This document shows positions 31,340 to 42,521 of a stretch of DNA of 64,000 nt, one piece after another (position 1 is the stretch's first letter; each line of letters starts with the position of its first letter). The notes under the pieces were generated by a model. It was not told where the DNA came from. It worked only from the letters and a program-made list of their open reading frames with translations, and made no database searches. The stretch comes from Heracleum sosnowskyi. Its lineage: Eukaryota > Streptophyta > Magnoliopsida > Apiales > Apiaceae. The position numbers were made by a program, and so were the translations under genes. The stretch covers positions 130,684,998-130,748,997 of the forward strand of contig CM061240.1 in the NCBI GenBank assembly GCA_030848705.1, written 5' to 3'.

Positions 31340-33565
31340 TGTTTTATTTATTCAATTTATAAAAGTATAAAACAATGGTTTTTGTTTAACAAAGTGTTGT
31401 AAGTTGTAAGACTTAACAATGGTTTTGTTCCAAAAACCCGTTGTATATTTGTATACTATACACAAGGGTTTTCGTTTTAATCTGTTCGTTGTTGAATAAT
31501 CTCTGTAACAATTGTTTATGTTGTTAAACCGTTGTATGCTATAGACAATATGGTTTCGTTTTATAAAATCCTTGCGTGATTATTTACGTTACAACGTTTT
31601 GTTTAGCTAAACCGTTGTCTATATTAAAAACGTTGATTTTAAAAAAAAATACTTTATTTGTTGTCCTTAATACATACATAAGTGTTACACACTTCATACA
31701 ATGTTATTGTATAAATCTCTTATTTGGATATTTAGTATAAAAAATTGTTAAATATATAAAAACACTTAAATAAAGATTAATGATAATAATAATATCATTG
31801 ATATATAGAATACGATCATACATGAGATATTTTGTTATACACGTTGAAGATGTGGACATCATATATTGTATGATTTACGATCCTTGATATTTGTTTACAA
31901 GGAAATATTAGCTAGCTAGGAAAATGTTAATAATTATAACATTACTAATTCCGAAGTTAAACAAACATTATATAATAACTATACTATTAGCGAATAAGTT
32001 ACATACCAATACTATTAACAACAATGTTGTCATATTCAAATAACTCATTTTACATATCAGTATGACGTAATTTAATTATAAAGTCGTCATTAAGTTGTCT
32101 TATATTAATTTTATATATGTGAGTCGGGACTCACCTATGTTTTGTTTATTCGATTTTATAAAAGTATAAGACAATGGTTTTTGTTTAACAAAGTGTTGTA
32201 AGTTGTAAGACGTAACAATGGTTTTGGTCCAAAAAAATGTTGTATAATATACACAAGGGTTTTCGTTTTGATCCGTTCGTTGTTGAATAATCTCTGTAAC
32301 AATTGTTTATGTTGTTAAACCGTTGTATGATATAGACAATGGTTTCATTTTATAAAATCCTTGCGTGATTATTTACGTTACAACATTTTGTTTAGCTAAA
32401 CTGTTGTCTATATCAAAAGCGTTGATTTAAAAAAAAAATACTTTATTTGCTACCCTTAATACATACATAAGTGTTACACACTTCATACAATGTTATTGTA
32501 TAAATCTCTTATTTGGATATTTAGTATAAAAAATTGTTAAATATATAAAAACACTTAAATAAAGGTTAATGATAATAATAATATAATTGATAGATAGAAT
32601 ACGATCATACTTCAGATATTTTGTTATACACGTTGTAGATGTGGACATCATATATTGTATGATTTACGATCCTTGATATTTGTTTACAAGGAAATATTAG
32701 CTAGGTAGGAAAATGTTAATAATTATAACATTACTAATTCCGAAGTTAAACGAACATTATATAATAACTATACTATTAGCGAATAAGTTACATACCAATA
32801 CTATTAACAACAATGTTGTCATATTCAAATAACTCATTTTACATATCAGTATGACGTAATTTAATTATAAAGTCGTCATTAAGTTGTCTTATATTAATTT
32901 TATATATGCGAGTCGGGACTCACCTATGTTTTGTTTATTCGATTTTATAAAAGTATAAGACAATGGTTTTTGTTTAACAAAGTGTTGTAAGTTGTAAGAC
33001 GTAACAATGGTTTTGGTCCAAAAAAACGTTGTATAATATACACAAGGGTTTTCGTTTTGATCCGTTCGTTGTTGAATAATCTCTGTAACAATTGTTTATG
33101 TTGTTAAACCGTTGTATGATATAGACAATGGTTTTGTTTTATAAAATCCTGGCGTGATTATTTACGTTACAACATTTTGTTTAGCTAAACCTTTGTCTAT
33201 ATCAAAATCGTTGATTTTTTAAAAAAATACTTTATTTGTTGCCCTTAATACATACATAAATGTTACACACTTCATACAATGTTATTGTATAAATCTCTTA
33301 TTTGGATATTTAGTATAAAAAATTGTTAAATATTTAAAAACACTTAAATAAAGGTTAATGATAATAATAATATAATTGATAGATAGAATACGATCATACT
33401 TGAGATATTTTGTTATACACGTTGTAGATGTGGACATTATATATTGTATGATTTACGATCTTTGATATTTGTTTACAAGGAAATATTAGCTAGCTAGGAA
33501 AATGTTAATAATTATAACATTACTAATTCTGAAGTTAAACGAACATTATATAATAACTATACTAT
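31340..33565. repeat. Three tandem copies of a 0.79-kb unit inside CACTA-2
   Basis: The phrase AAAGTATAA(G/A)ACAATGGTT lies at 31362, 32161 and 32950, giving periods of about 799 and 789. Copies two and three are almost the same; copy one is more diverged and the third is truncated at 33565. Each unit contains several AACCGTTGT-type words, so the triplication multiplies the element's own subterminal motif. No gene is present. Confidence 0.88.
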
Positions 33566-33730
33566 TAGCTAGCTATTTTAATGATATTCCAAATTAATCG
33601 GATACAAATAATTTATTTTCTTTGAGATTCTAACAGTCAACTGCTGATTTGACTAGTATCTCTAACTAGTATTTCGTTTGGTATTTTGATTTTTTATAAA
33701 ATATTTTTTGATGACCCTACTAAAATTTGC
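33566..33730. repeat. Single unit of the 180-bp repeat inside CACTA-2
   Basis: TTTTAATGATATT, then TTTGAGATTCTAACAGTCAA, TCTAACTAGTATTTCGT and a T-run follow the same order as the units at 11770-12130. The element has acquired a piece of that dispersed repeat. Confidence 0.5.
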
Positions 33731-34860
33731 AACAAAAATCACCTCTTTCACATCGGTTGATAAAAATAATGGTTCTAAGTCTTTTTTTTTTAAATTTAAA
33801 AAAAAAGTCTATTTTTAAAAAAAATGAAAAATACGTGCCAATATTACTTCCCCGCCTATTACACCAATGTTTCCCCCTTAATCGAAATTTTATTCTTCCC
33901 CCTCAATCGAAATTTTATTCTTCCCCCTCAATCGAAAATCTATTCCCCCTCCCATTTTCTCACTCAGATCTACTCTCTCCCATCACTCCGCGCTCTCTCT
34001 CTCTGTCTGTCTCTCTCTCATACATACACACCAACACAAAAAGCCCTCATTCCTCTCCCCCGTCACTCCTCTCTCTCGTCTCTCTCAAACATATAAACCA
34101 CAAAAACCCTTCTCTAAAATTGAGAAACCCTAAATCGATAACTCGATTTTCAATTAGGTGAAGCCCCCTATCACAGTGTTGTTATTTGTGTGCAATTAGG
34201 GCTTTCCTTTTGGGGATTCAATTAGGCTTCATTTGGGGGTTTCAATTAGGGCTTCTATTGGGACTTCCAATTCAAGGTAAAATAGCTAATTTGTTGTTTA
34301 GTTGTTATTCTTCCAGTTTTTTTTGGGATTTGTGGGTGTGGTTTTTTGTGGTAACTCGATTTTCAGCAATTTAGTAAATACACATTATTTATGAAGCAGA
34401 AACCATAATTCACATCTGCTGTACATTCCAACTATGTGCTGAATGTTCTTAATACTGCTTCGGATACTACTGAAGAAATGGTTGGGGCCATTAAGACCAA
34501 ACCTAGTCATCAAGGTGCACTACTGCTCCAATGAGTATGTTAGGTCTGATCTGGTCTGTGTTCTTTGTGTATTAAGCTCTTCTCATTTTATTAAATTTTC
34601 TTGCAGCACAATTAGAGCTTGCCTGTCGACTAACTCTAGTTGCATATCCACTAATCCTAAATCTTCATCTTCTGCATTTCCGTGGTTGATTTCCAAGAAA
34701 GCTTCAGAAGATAATCCTGCTCAGGTGAGTTGTGATTTCTCAATTTGGTTAGAAATTTTGATTTGTATAAAAATTGAAAAAAATGTTTGGTATTCTTGCA
34801 GCAATTGTTTGAAGCAATACTTGAAACTCAGAAAAATGTGAAGATCGAAAATGTTGAACA
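33731..34860 (+). pseudogene. Leader and unidentified gene fragment in CACTA-2
   Basis: A CT-rich leader (33960-34090) is followed by exon-like pieces. About 34425-34530 contains SNYVLNVLNTASDTTEEMVG, ending in TGA. 34607-34724 follows TTGCAG and ends at a GTGAG donor; it is Ser-rich and ends SKKASEDNPAQ. 34802-34870 follows TTGCAG and starts QLFEAILETQKNV. I do not recognise the family. The intact splice sites show that it was copied from genomic DNA with introns. Confidence 0.45.
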
Positions 34861-34869
34861 CACTCCAAC

Positions 34870-35724
34870 TGGTAATACAACACATTGCAATGGCTTGCTG
34901 CGGATTGGTGTATAATTATGTTGATGTAGCTTTAGTCTACCATCCTTTTTTACTTTCGGTGACTTTGTACATCTTTTAAAAAATATCAAAATCTGTTACA
35001 TTTTTAAGAATTTCCAAAATTGTAGAATCTTCAATAAATTTTGCAAGATTTTCTTTCGAAAGCCCGGGCCTTGAGGAGAACTAGATCTCTATTACTAGGT
35101 GTTGGGTAAGATTTGACGCCTGTATACATCCAACCTTCCCCAAAAAGGTCAAATGATGCCTTGTATTGATATGTTTTGCACTCCCTAACCTAGATATACC
35201 CAGAGTTAAAACCTTGGTAGTTTTTGAGAACCAGTTATAAGTATATACATGAAAACGGATGCAGGTGAGTATTTGCAAGCAGAGGTTGAGGGAAATTTCG
35301 ATAGTCACATCTCAAATAGCAGGGGAAATTTCAACAGTATCTTAGATTCAGAAATAGGAAGGGTTACAGTGGAGTACATATTGGAAAAACAAATATGTGT
35401 TAGTCATTCTCTCTTAGCAGTGAGGTTTTTTAAAATTATGTGTAGTCATGGAGTAGCAGAAGATGGTTGTTTGTCTTTTTGATTCTTCGGAGTAGTAGAC
35501 TTCGACAAAGATCCATATAGAAATCCAGTGTACCTAATGTTAGTAAAAAAGAGAATGCTATATCAGAGGAAGCAAGCCTGAGGACTTGTAGTCTTATTTA
35601 GTTAATCAACAAAGGAACTGGAAGTAGTGTACATGATATGTAGAGTAAACCTTGTCTATTAGTATTTTACTTTTTTAATGGACTTGTCTGCACTTTTACA
35701 AATTAGTTGAAGGCATGCAGTTGC
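34870..35724. other. CACTA-2 interior, mostly intron-like
   Basis: One exon-like open piece at 35263-35345 (GEYLQAEVEGNFDSHISNS) is unidentified. Nothing else is recognisable. Confidence 0.35.
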
Positions 35725-35940
35725 TTACTTGATCAACTCGCGAACTTCACCATGAAAAGCTCCATAATCAACTTTTAGCGACTTCAATCTGGTGAAGCAC
35801 TTATTAGCACTTCTAACCATGTCAGCAGCGTCTAGTATATGTGCAGTTTTTACTAGGTGTGACAACAACTCATCCTTGAGTACAATCGCTGCAGCCATAA
35901 GTAACAGCAACTCATCCTTGAGTACAATCGCTGCAGCCAT
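35724..35940 (-). pseudogene. Unidentified minus-strand exon with 42-bp duplication
   Basis: The minus strand is open and protein-like (ADMVRSANKCFTRLKSLKVD) and ends at a GTAAGC donor. The unit CTCATCCTTGAGTACAATCG is tandemly repeated at 35869 and 35911, 42 bp apart. It adds 14 codons without breaking the frame. I cannot name the family. Its orientation is opposite to the other fragments, so it is a separate capture. Confidence 0.4.
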
Positions 35941-36012
35941 AAGTATTTCAAGATTCTTTTGTGAAGTTTGAATTCTATTATTCTAACCCTTATATCTTTG
36001 CAATTGACACAG

Positions 36013-36140
36013 CAGTTTCAGCAAGTCTCTCTGAAGCCAGAATCCTCTTCCACCGAGGCTGTTCAGCCTATTCCTGTCTCAAGCAAATCTCTTAGATTTC
36101 CACTTCATCCAGGAAGGGGAATCACCGTGCATCACTATTT
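36013..36140 (+). pseudogene. ARGONAUTE-like (AGO1 group) N-terminal fragment
   Basis: After a CAG acceptor the reading is QQFQQVSLKPESSSTEAVQP, then SSKSLRFPLHPGRG. This matches the region just before the N domain of plant AGO1/AGO10 proteins (SSKxxRFPLRPGKG). The similarity stops after the glycine, where the conserved NHFFAELP block should follow. It is a single, truncated exon. Plant AGO1 is the slicer of miRNA-guided silencing. Confidence 0.6.
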
Positions 36141-36303
36141 TTGCTCAATCTTAATATTAGTATTATTTATTCAAATGTTAAATATGGTACACAATTCTCA
36201 TAGGTGACTGGGAAACTGACTTTTTCCAAGAATGTTACTTAAAATAGAGCTTATGTTTGAAGGTTGTGCTCTAATGTATGTTATATCTTTACCCTTCTCT
36301 TTA

Positions 36304-36930
36304 CAGGCCCCAGCATTTGAGATTCAGGATAAGATATCATTCATCGTTAATAACTTATCTCCAGCTAATGTGGAAGCTAAAGCAAAAGAATTTTCTGAGT
36401 TCTTTAAAGAGCAATATTATCCATGGTTTGCTCGATATTTGGTGATGAAAAGGTACAATTGTAGAAATAATCTAAGTATTAATATTAACAGTTTTGTTAA
36501 TATACTGAACACTTCTGAGTGTTGCTACTGCATTGACTTCCCTTGCTAATACATGGTTGTGCCATCTCATATTCAATCTGTTATCTTGGCAGAGCTAGTA
36601 TTGAGCCGAATTTTCATGACTTGTACTTGAAGTTCTTGGACAAAGTGATCTCAAAACCTTTGAATAAAGAGATTGTGCAAGGTTTAATTCCTTGGTGTAT
36701 CTTTTGTATGTTCATAGCTTTTGTATTGGTGACATATATATTGATTTTTGTTTGATAATAATTATTACAGGTTCTGTTAAAGGATCTGAACTCATTAAGT
36801 CAAGTTCTGAGGAGCGGTCTCTCTGTTAAAGAATCTGGGCAGCTGGCTTGGGAAGATTACGATTGGCCAGAACCAAGTCTTACGGGCCAGAGAGATTGAC
36901 CCTAAGACATTGATTATTGAGGTTTTCTTT
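36304..36930 (+). pseudogene. NOT1: NOT1 (CCR4-NOT scaffold) gene fragment
   Basis: Exons at about 36307-36451 (FFKEQYYPWFARYLVMKR), 36593-36682 (ASIEPNFHDLYLKFLDKV) and 36771-36930 (GSELIKSSSEERSL, then NLGSWLGKITIGQNQVLRAR) follow the plant NOT1 sequence closely. Introns keep GT and AG. A two-base gain in a TC run near 36824 shifts the frame between the last two phrases. NOT1 is the scaffold of the deadenylase complex that shortens mRNA poly(A) tails. Only this MIF4G-adjacent central part is present. Confidence 0.82.
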
Positions 36931-37659
36931 TGTTCCGGAGCTTCTTTTTGAAGCTGTTATATCTTTGTATAAGTTTACTTTAAGAAAATACATTCTTAGT
37001 TCGTTCTTTCTTAGTTGGTTGATGATGAATATTGGTTGTAGTAGTGAATTTTAGTTCGTTGTAATAACAAATATTGATTGTAATGATATATAGTTGTTCC
37101 TTTTTGCGTATATAAAACCATTGTCTAGCCTATTTTTAGACCATGGGGGCATTTATAAGAAGAGTTGTTATAAATAATATCTTACAACAACCAAGCTTTA
37201 TTAAAGTGTTGTGTGTTAAAAATACGACAATGACTTATAAAAACTAAATCATTGTATGAAGGAATTACATACATGAGATGAAAAAGAATAAACCGTCATC
37301 TGAGAGTAAGAAAGACAACAATTTGGAAAACAAAAACCGTTGTATAAACTGCTTCCTAGAACGGTATTTAAATCGATTAATACATAAACTGTTTTTGTTT
37401 CTAGCTATTATACAACAATTTATATTTACTCGTATGTTGTCTTCATCACCTTATACAACGCAATTTTTGGTAGGAAACTGTCGTCCTTTCTCGCTATTAT
37501 ACTACACTTTGTTAATCGGTGACTCGTGTCAGTGCTTATACACAACATTTTTTAACCGTTGTCTGAGGTCTATCTGACGTCATCTCAATAGTCATCGGTT
37601 TTTAGGGGTAATAGACAACGGGCCTGGTTCAGTCGTCGGTTTCAGTTTTTCTTGTAGTG
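36931..37659. repeat. CACTA-2 right subterminal region and TIR
   Basis: AAACCATTGTCTA, AACCGTTGTATAA, AACCGTTGTCTGAG and ACAACGGGCC words recur up to the terminal repeat. There is no gene. The open frame at 37278-37577 is made of these repeats. Confidence 0.6.
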
Positions 37660-40154
37660 ATTTGTACATATCTAATCTGATTTGTCTTGTAATTTGAGGT
37701 ATTACATTGTGTTTTTCAAAGTTCGCTTACAACAATGGATGATACAAGGTATTTAAAAATAAATGTTACAGTCAATTTGTTATTGAAATGCTACATCTAA
37801 ATGGTCAATACCATGATCCTATAAACCCACACACTGTGCACAACTATATATTTATTTTGGACGTGCACAACTATTAAGACAAATTTGTAATTTTTCAAAA
37901 TTGGTCTGAGAAAAGGATCCAAAACTGAAAATGCGCGCTCAAATTTTTTATGCAGACCTATATGACTCTATTATTTGTATTTTTCAGTCACATCAATTTC
38001 TTACAAAATCAGAAATAACACAATTTTTTTATTCTTTTTTCGCCCCAATATAAATAAGCGGCTTGGTTTTTCATGCATTTCAATACACCATTGTTATTGT
38101 GTTAATAGTTGGAAGCTACTATTAACTCTTATATATTGACCAACGCATCTCTATAAACATAACTCTTAAGATTCAAAATCTGATAATATTTTGAAACTAG
38201 AATATTTTAGATATATGGAAATACGTGAAGTAGACCGACACCAGAGAATTAATGATCAATATCATTAGGTTTAAAAAAAATTATATGAATTAAAATGTGG
38301 TCGGTGCTTTGCACCGACAATCATGCTAATTACCATTTAATAATGAATATAACAAATACTTTTTTTTCTTTTAATGTTAATGATATTGAATGGACACTGT
38401 GGGACAAACAGTCAATGCTTTGTTCTCAACCTAAAAAAATGAGTGAAGGGAACGGGGATATTATTTTAGAAACTATAAAATTAAAAAGAAACTTCTAGAA
38501 AATTTCCCATGTTTGACCCTATATAAGCGTCGGCAGCTTATACCCAACTTTATCAAAAACCTAGATCAAGTTTGTCCGCCGCCCCAACACTATACTCTTG
38601 AAAAACTGTAATTTATGAAATGGTGGCGAACCAATTGAGCTGCGAAGATGATATCATCGTCCTTCTCCTAAACGGTACACATACATTCATAGATCTATAT
38701 TAAAGATCTTAATGTGCAAGTAGTTTTTAGTTGATTAGATTTTGATCTGATGGTTTTAGAATTCGTGAATTCTCATTTTTGATTCTTTTTGTTGTGTGTA
38801 TATATACCATGAATAGGCTTTATCGAGGGATTATTCATGATACATCAAAGGAGGGATGTCTCCGTGGCCTACCTCTTGTCTTCTTCAGCAGCCTAACACT
38901 TCCACCGCTACCAGCATTGTGAGAAGGTGGCACCACGTCAGCAGATGCAAGATCGCAACTAGTCACAGTCAAAACGTGCAAGGTTGCTCCGGGGACCCGG
39001 AATTTTCTTTAAATTTGCAGAGGATAGACATGTAAATACCTTGAAATCCTTTTGTGTCTTGTATACATATTACTCTCTAAGCAATAATTAATTAAGGAGA
39101 GTTTAATTACCATATTAGTTATTGTTTTTTGTGATTCCACTTCTTTTTTTATTCGGTTGTTCATAAATTATATCACATGATGTACCTTATATTAATCATT
39201 ATTGTAGATTAGAACTCTAAAAATAACTAATAATTGTTTCGATAAAAAGTTTGAACAATCAAATAATATTCGCTACTCTTTTCTATCAATTTACCGGTTC
39301 TAAAGGTTCTTACTCAAGACATCACCACAAATAGTTTTATATACAACATAATATTGTTAACACTTCATAACTGTAATTGGGCATTACTCAAAAGTTTAGA
39401 AGTTTTTGGGGTTTTACATTAAATTTTGAGTAAGATTCCAAATTACTATGACTATTTAATTGGTGAGATTATATTGAATATTTGGACTCATCGTATATAA
39501 TTATATATATTATCATGAGAATGCCACATGAAATTTAAGGGGAGAGTACTCTAACATTTTTGTTGACTCTAACATGCTGCCTTTTATTATAAAATTGAAT
39601 AAAAATATCATTTTCTTTTATTGTCCACAAATCTTATTCCATTCAAAGTAATTTTTTTATATTTAAATTTGCCTTACTTTATTGAATAGATGATAATTGC
39701 AAGAAATAATAATAACCATTGCCTAGTCTGATCAAAATCTTTACCATGTGATATATGTATAGATTTCAAGATCTATGTATTTTAATGATATTACAAATTT
39801 TTCAGAAAAAAATTAATTTATTTGGTTTGAGATCTTAACGGATGTGACTGATACTTCTAACTAGTGTTTTGATCCGGGTTGATGTTTTGATTTTTTTAAA
39901 AATATTTATCGACAATCCAACTGTATGGATATCATGATCTATGTATTTTAATGATATTACAAAAATTTCAGAGAAAAAATATTTTATTTGGTTCGAGATC
40001 TTAACGGTCAATAGATTTGACGAGAACTTCTAACTAGTATTTCGTCTCATGTTGATGTTTTGATTTTTTTTAAACTTTTTTTCAACGATCCAACCGTATG
40101 GATATCAAGATCTATGTATTTTAATGATATTACAAAAATTTCAGAAAAGAATTA

Positions 40155-40410
40155 CTACATTCTTTGCTAAATAAATGGCGGTGCACAATTTTTAAAAGTC
40201 AAACCTATTCAAGTTTGACCACATATTATACATTATTAGTTTATAATTTTGTAAATTTAAAAAATAAATATGATAGAAAATCAAATATACTTTTTAATAA
40301 TATATTTTTCATAATTTTCGTGTCTAACAAAATTTATTAAATATTGGTCAAAGTTAAAATAGTTTGACTTTGAAATTTCTTAACACACCAGTTTTGTGGA
40401 ACGGAATGTG
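40155..40410. mobile_element. Stowaway-like MITE, copy 2
   Basis: Same position and length as the MITE at 12177-12432, flanked by TA. Its termini have drifted (GTTCC is replaced by TTTGC at the left), so the two ends match less well than in copy 1. It was present before the segment was duplicated. Confidence 0.6.
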
Positions 40411-41175
40411 TAATTTATTTGGTTTGAGATGTTAACGGTCAACTATTCATTTGACAATTACTTTTAACTACTGTTTCGTCTCAGATTGGTGTTTCGGTTT
40501 TTTTAAATGTATCTCGACGATATGGATGTCATGATTTATATATTTTAGTGATATTTCATCAATTTCAGAAAAACATAAATTTATTTGTTTTGATATTTTA
40601 ATATTCAAATAATTATTTAACTAATACATTTAACTCGTGTTTCTTCCCGAATTGTTGTTTCAGCTTTTTTAAATAATTCTCAATGATGAAACCGTACGGA
40701 TTTAAAAATTTATATATTTTCATAATATTACAAAAAAAATTAAAAAAATAATTTTATTTTTTAAAAATAATTGTTGTAACCCAAATTTATTTTCCCTCCA
40801 ATGCTTTTTTTTTCCACCTTGGCCAATAATTCATTTCCCCGTATGAAAATTCAGTTCCCCCTTACTGTCTGTCTCACATATAAAACCAAAATCAACCTTA
40901 TCTAAGAAAAACAGATCTCTCTCTCTCTCATTTTTACAATCAATACATAAGTTTGTATATGTGTGTATCTATCTCTAGGCAACACAAATCATCTAAATCA
41001 TCCCTTGCTCTCTTTCAGATTTGTGAATTTGCATCTAATTTTGCATACACTTGAAACTTAGATTATATTATGAATCATTATCATATCTACCAAGTAATTG
41101 ACCATGGAAAATATTCCAAAATATTGCTTTTAATTTGTGTTTAATTTGCATCTAATATTGCTTCCGATTTTTGCA

Positions 41176-41284
41176 GGAAGCGGGGATTAGAGTTAGAGGC
41201 ATGGAGGAAGAGATATCTAGATTGCATAAGAATTTAGATGAGAAAAATGGGCAGTATCAGCAAGCAGCCTCTACAGCGGAGAAG
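41176..41284 (+). pseudogene. Coiled-coil exon fragment, copy 2 (no nonsense codon)
   Basis: Counterpart of 13195-13303. ATG at 41201, MEEEISRLHKNLDEKNGQYQ, ending at a GT donor at 41285. Codon 18 is CAG here, so this copy is open where copy 1 is stopped. Family not recognised. Confidence 0.4.
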
Positions 41285-41639
41285 GTATAATTTGCCAATT
41301 TGATAATGATTAATTTTCTTTAAAATTCTCTATTTATTTATATGAGTTTGTTACCTGCCCTGGAAACCAAGTCTAGATCCTAAATAATTGTTTCCTGGAT
41401 CTAATTTGGGCTGTTTGGCTTAAATTTTTTGTGACTTCAGAAGTTGCAAGCCAACATTTGTTGCAAGATGTACATTTTAGCTACTTTTTGGACTTTGCCA
41501 AACAGCTCTTTGGATTATTATTTAATTTAATTGTTTTGCCGTTCAATCAGACTGTTTTATGGCTTTCCCCTCATGAGGCAACACAAGTTCAAGTTTAGCA
41601 ACAATACAAGTTTAGGAATCACTACAAGAAAAGTGGGCA

Positions 41640-42025
41640 TTTGTGACCGCTTAAAACCAACCGAAGGCACGTGGTCGGAAATACAAGCTTAAAACCGACC
41701 GTATTCTCCGACCACCAACAACGGTCGCAAACAAATTTAAAACCGACCACGGACCGACCACAGGTGGTCGATAATGATGGTAATGGGGCCCAGAGTCACT
41801 ACTGTCTGCAGCGTCACATGTACACGTCACTAAAAAAGGGTCCCAGATTACACGTCAGTATCGTAACCGACCACTTTATTTCCGACCGCTATGGTCATAA
41901 CCGACCACCTCTGTGCATTAAATGTTGTCACCTAAACTTTTCCAGCTGTAGCACTCTGATTGGCTGATCTATGCAAGCTGGAATGAGCAGAACAAAACCG
42001 ACCGCATCGGTCGGTTATGACTATG
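41640..42025. repeat. CACTA-3 left subterminal array
   Basis: AAACCGACCG, GACCACC, TGGTCGG and similar words occur about every 20-40 bases. These are probable TNPA-type binding sites. The right array is at about 52230-52640. Confidence 0.8.
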
Positions 42026-42130
42026 TCACTTTTTGTTTATTGTAGCAATATCACCTTCACTTTCTATTTTCTTGAAAGTTCATCAAAATTTGGAGAAGAC
42101 AAAGAAAAGAGCAAAATATAATTGTAAGAC

Positions 42131-42196
<66 letters not shown>

Positions 42197-42392
42197 TGTG
42201 TTATATATATATGTGTGTGTGTGTTGAATTATTTTGTTTTATAGGTTGTATAAAAGAAGGTGAAGGTGAAGGTGAAGGTGAAGGTGAAGAAGAAGAAGGT
42301 GGTACAAAATATAAGGTAATTTTCTTGATTCTATAAATGTGGTGTTTATTCTTATGTATGTGCATATACTTGATTATATATATATAATGTTG

Positions 42393-42437
<45 letters not shown>

Positions 42438-42515
42438 GAGTTAATTAAGAATATTTGTTTGTATATATAAAATGATGAGTTAAGAATATATATATATATA
42501 TATATATTTGTTTGT
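42131..42515. repeat. Microsatellites in the TNP2 leader
   Basis: (TA)n at about 42132-42170 runs into (TG)n to 42196. A GAAGGT-type hexamer array lies at 42258-42290, and more (AT)n at 42397-42432 and 42490-42508. Short open frames here are products of the repeats. Confidence 0.9.
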
Positions 42516-42521
42516 ATGTAG

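Larger units (their letters stand above)
30923..37659. mobile_element. CACTA-2, non-autonomous CACTA element with gene fragments
   Basis: The left end is CACTACAAGAAAAACTGAAT and the inverted right end CACTACAAGAAAAACTGAAA, with ATT target duplications (30920-30922, 37660-37662). The empty site is seen at 9687-9689. Subterminal words ACAACGGTT and AACCGTTGT occur near both ends. There is no transposase. The interior has a 0.79-kb triplication and fragments of at least two host genes (AGO-like, NOT1), so it belongs to the same gene-capturing class as CACTA-1. Confidence 0.9.
37663..41619. repeat. Duplicated segment copy 2, part 3
   Basis: Matches 9690-13637 of copy 1 throughout, including the TATA and first exon-like piece (38520-38674), the 180-bp repeats (about 39765-40750) and the MITE (40155-40410). 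The leader with TATAAAA near 40879 is also kept. It ends in AAT (41617-41619), the target of CACTA-3. Confidence 0.9.

Noticed and set aside
33727..34161. 144-codon ORF in CACTA-2
   Set aside because: Low-complexity Ser/Leu/Pro translation of a CT-rich leader.
42033..42398. ORFs of Ile/Tyr or Pro/Ser repeats
   Set aside because: Translations of TA, TG and GAAGGT microsatellites.
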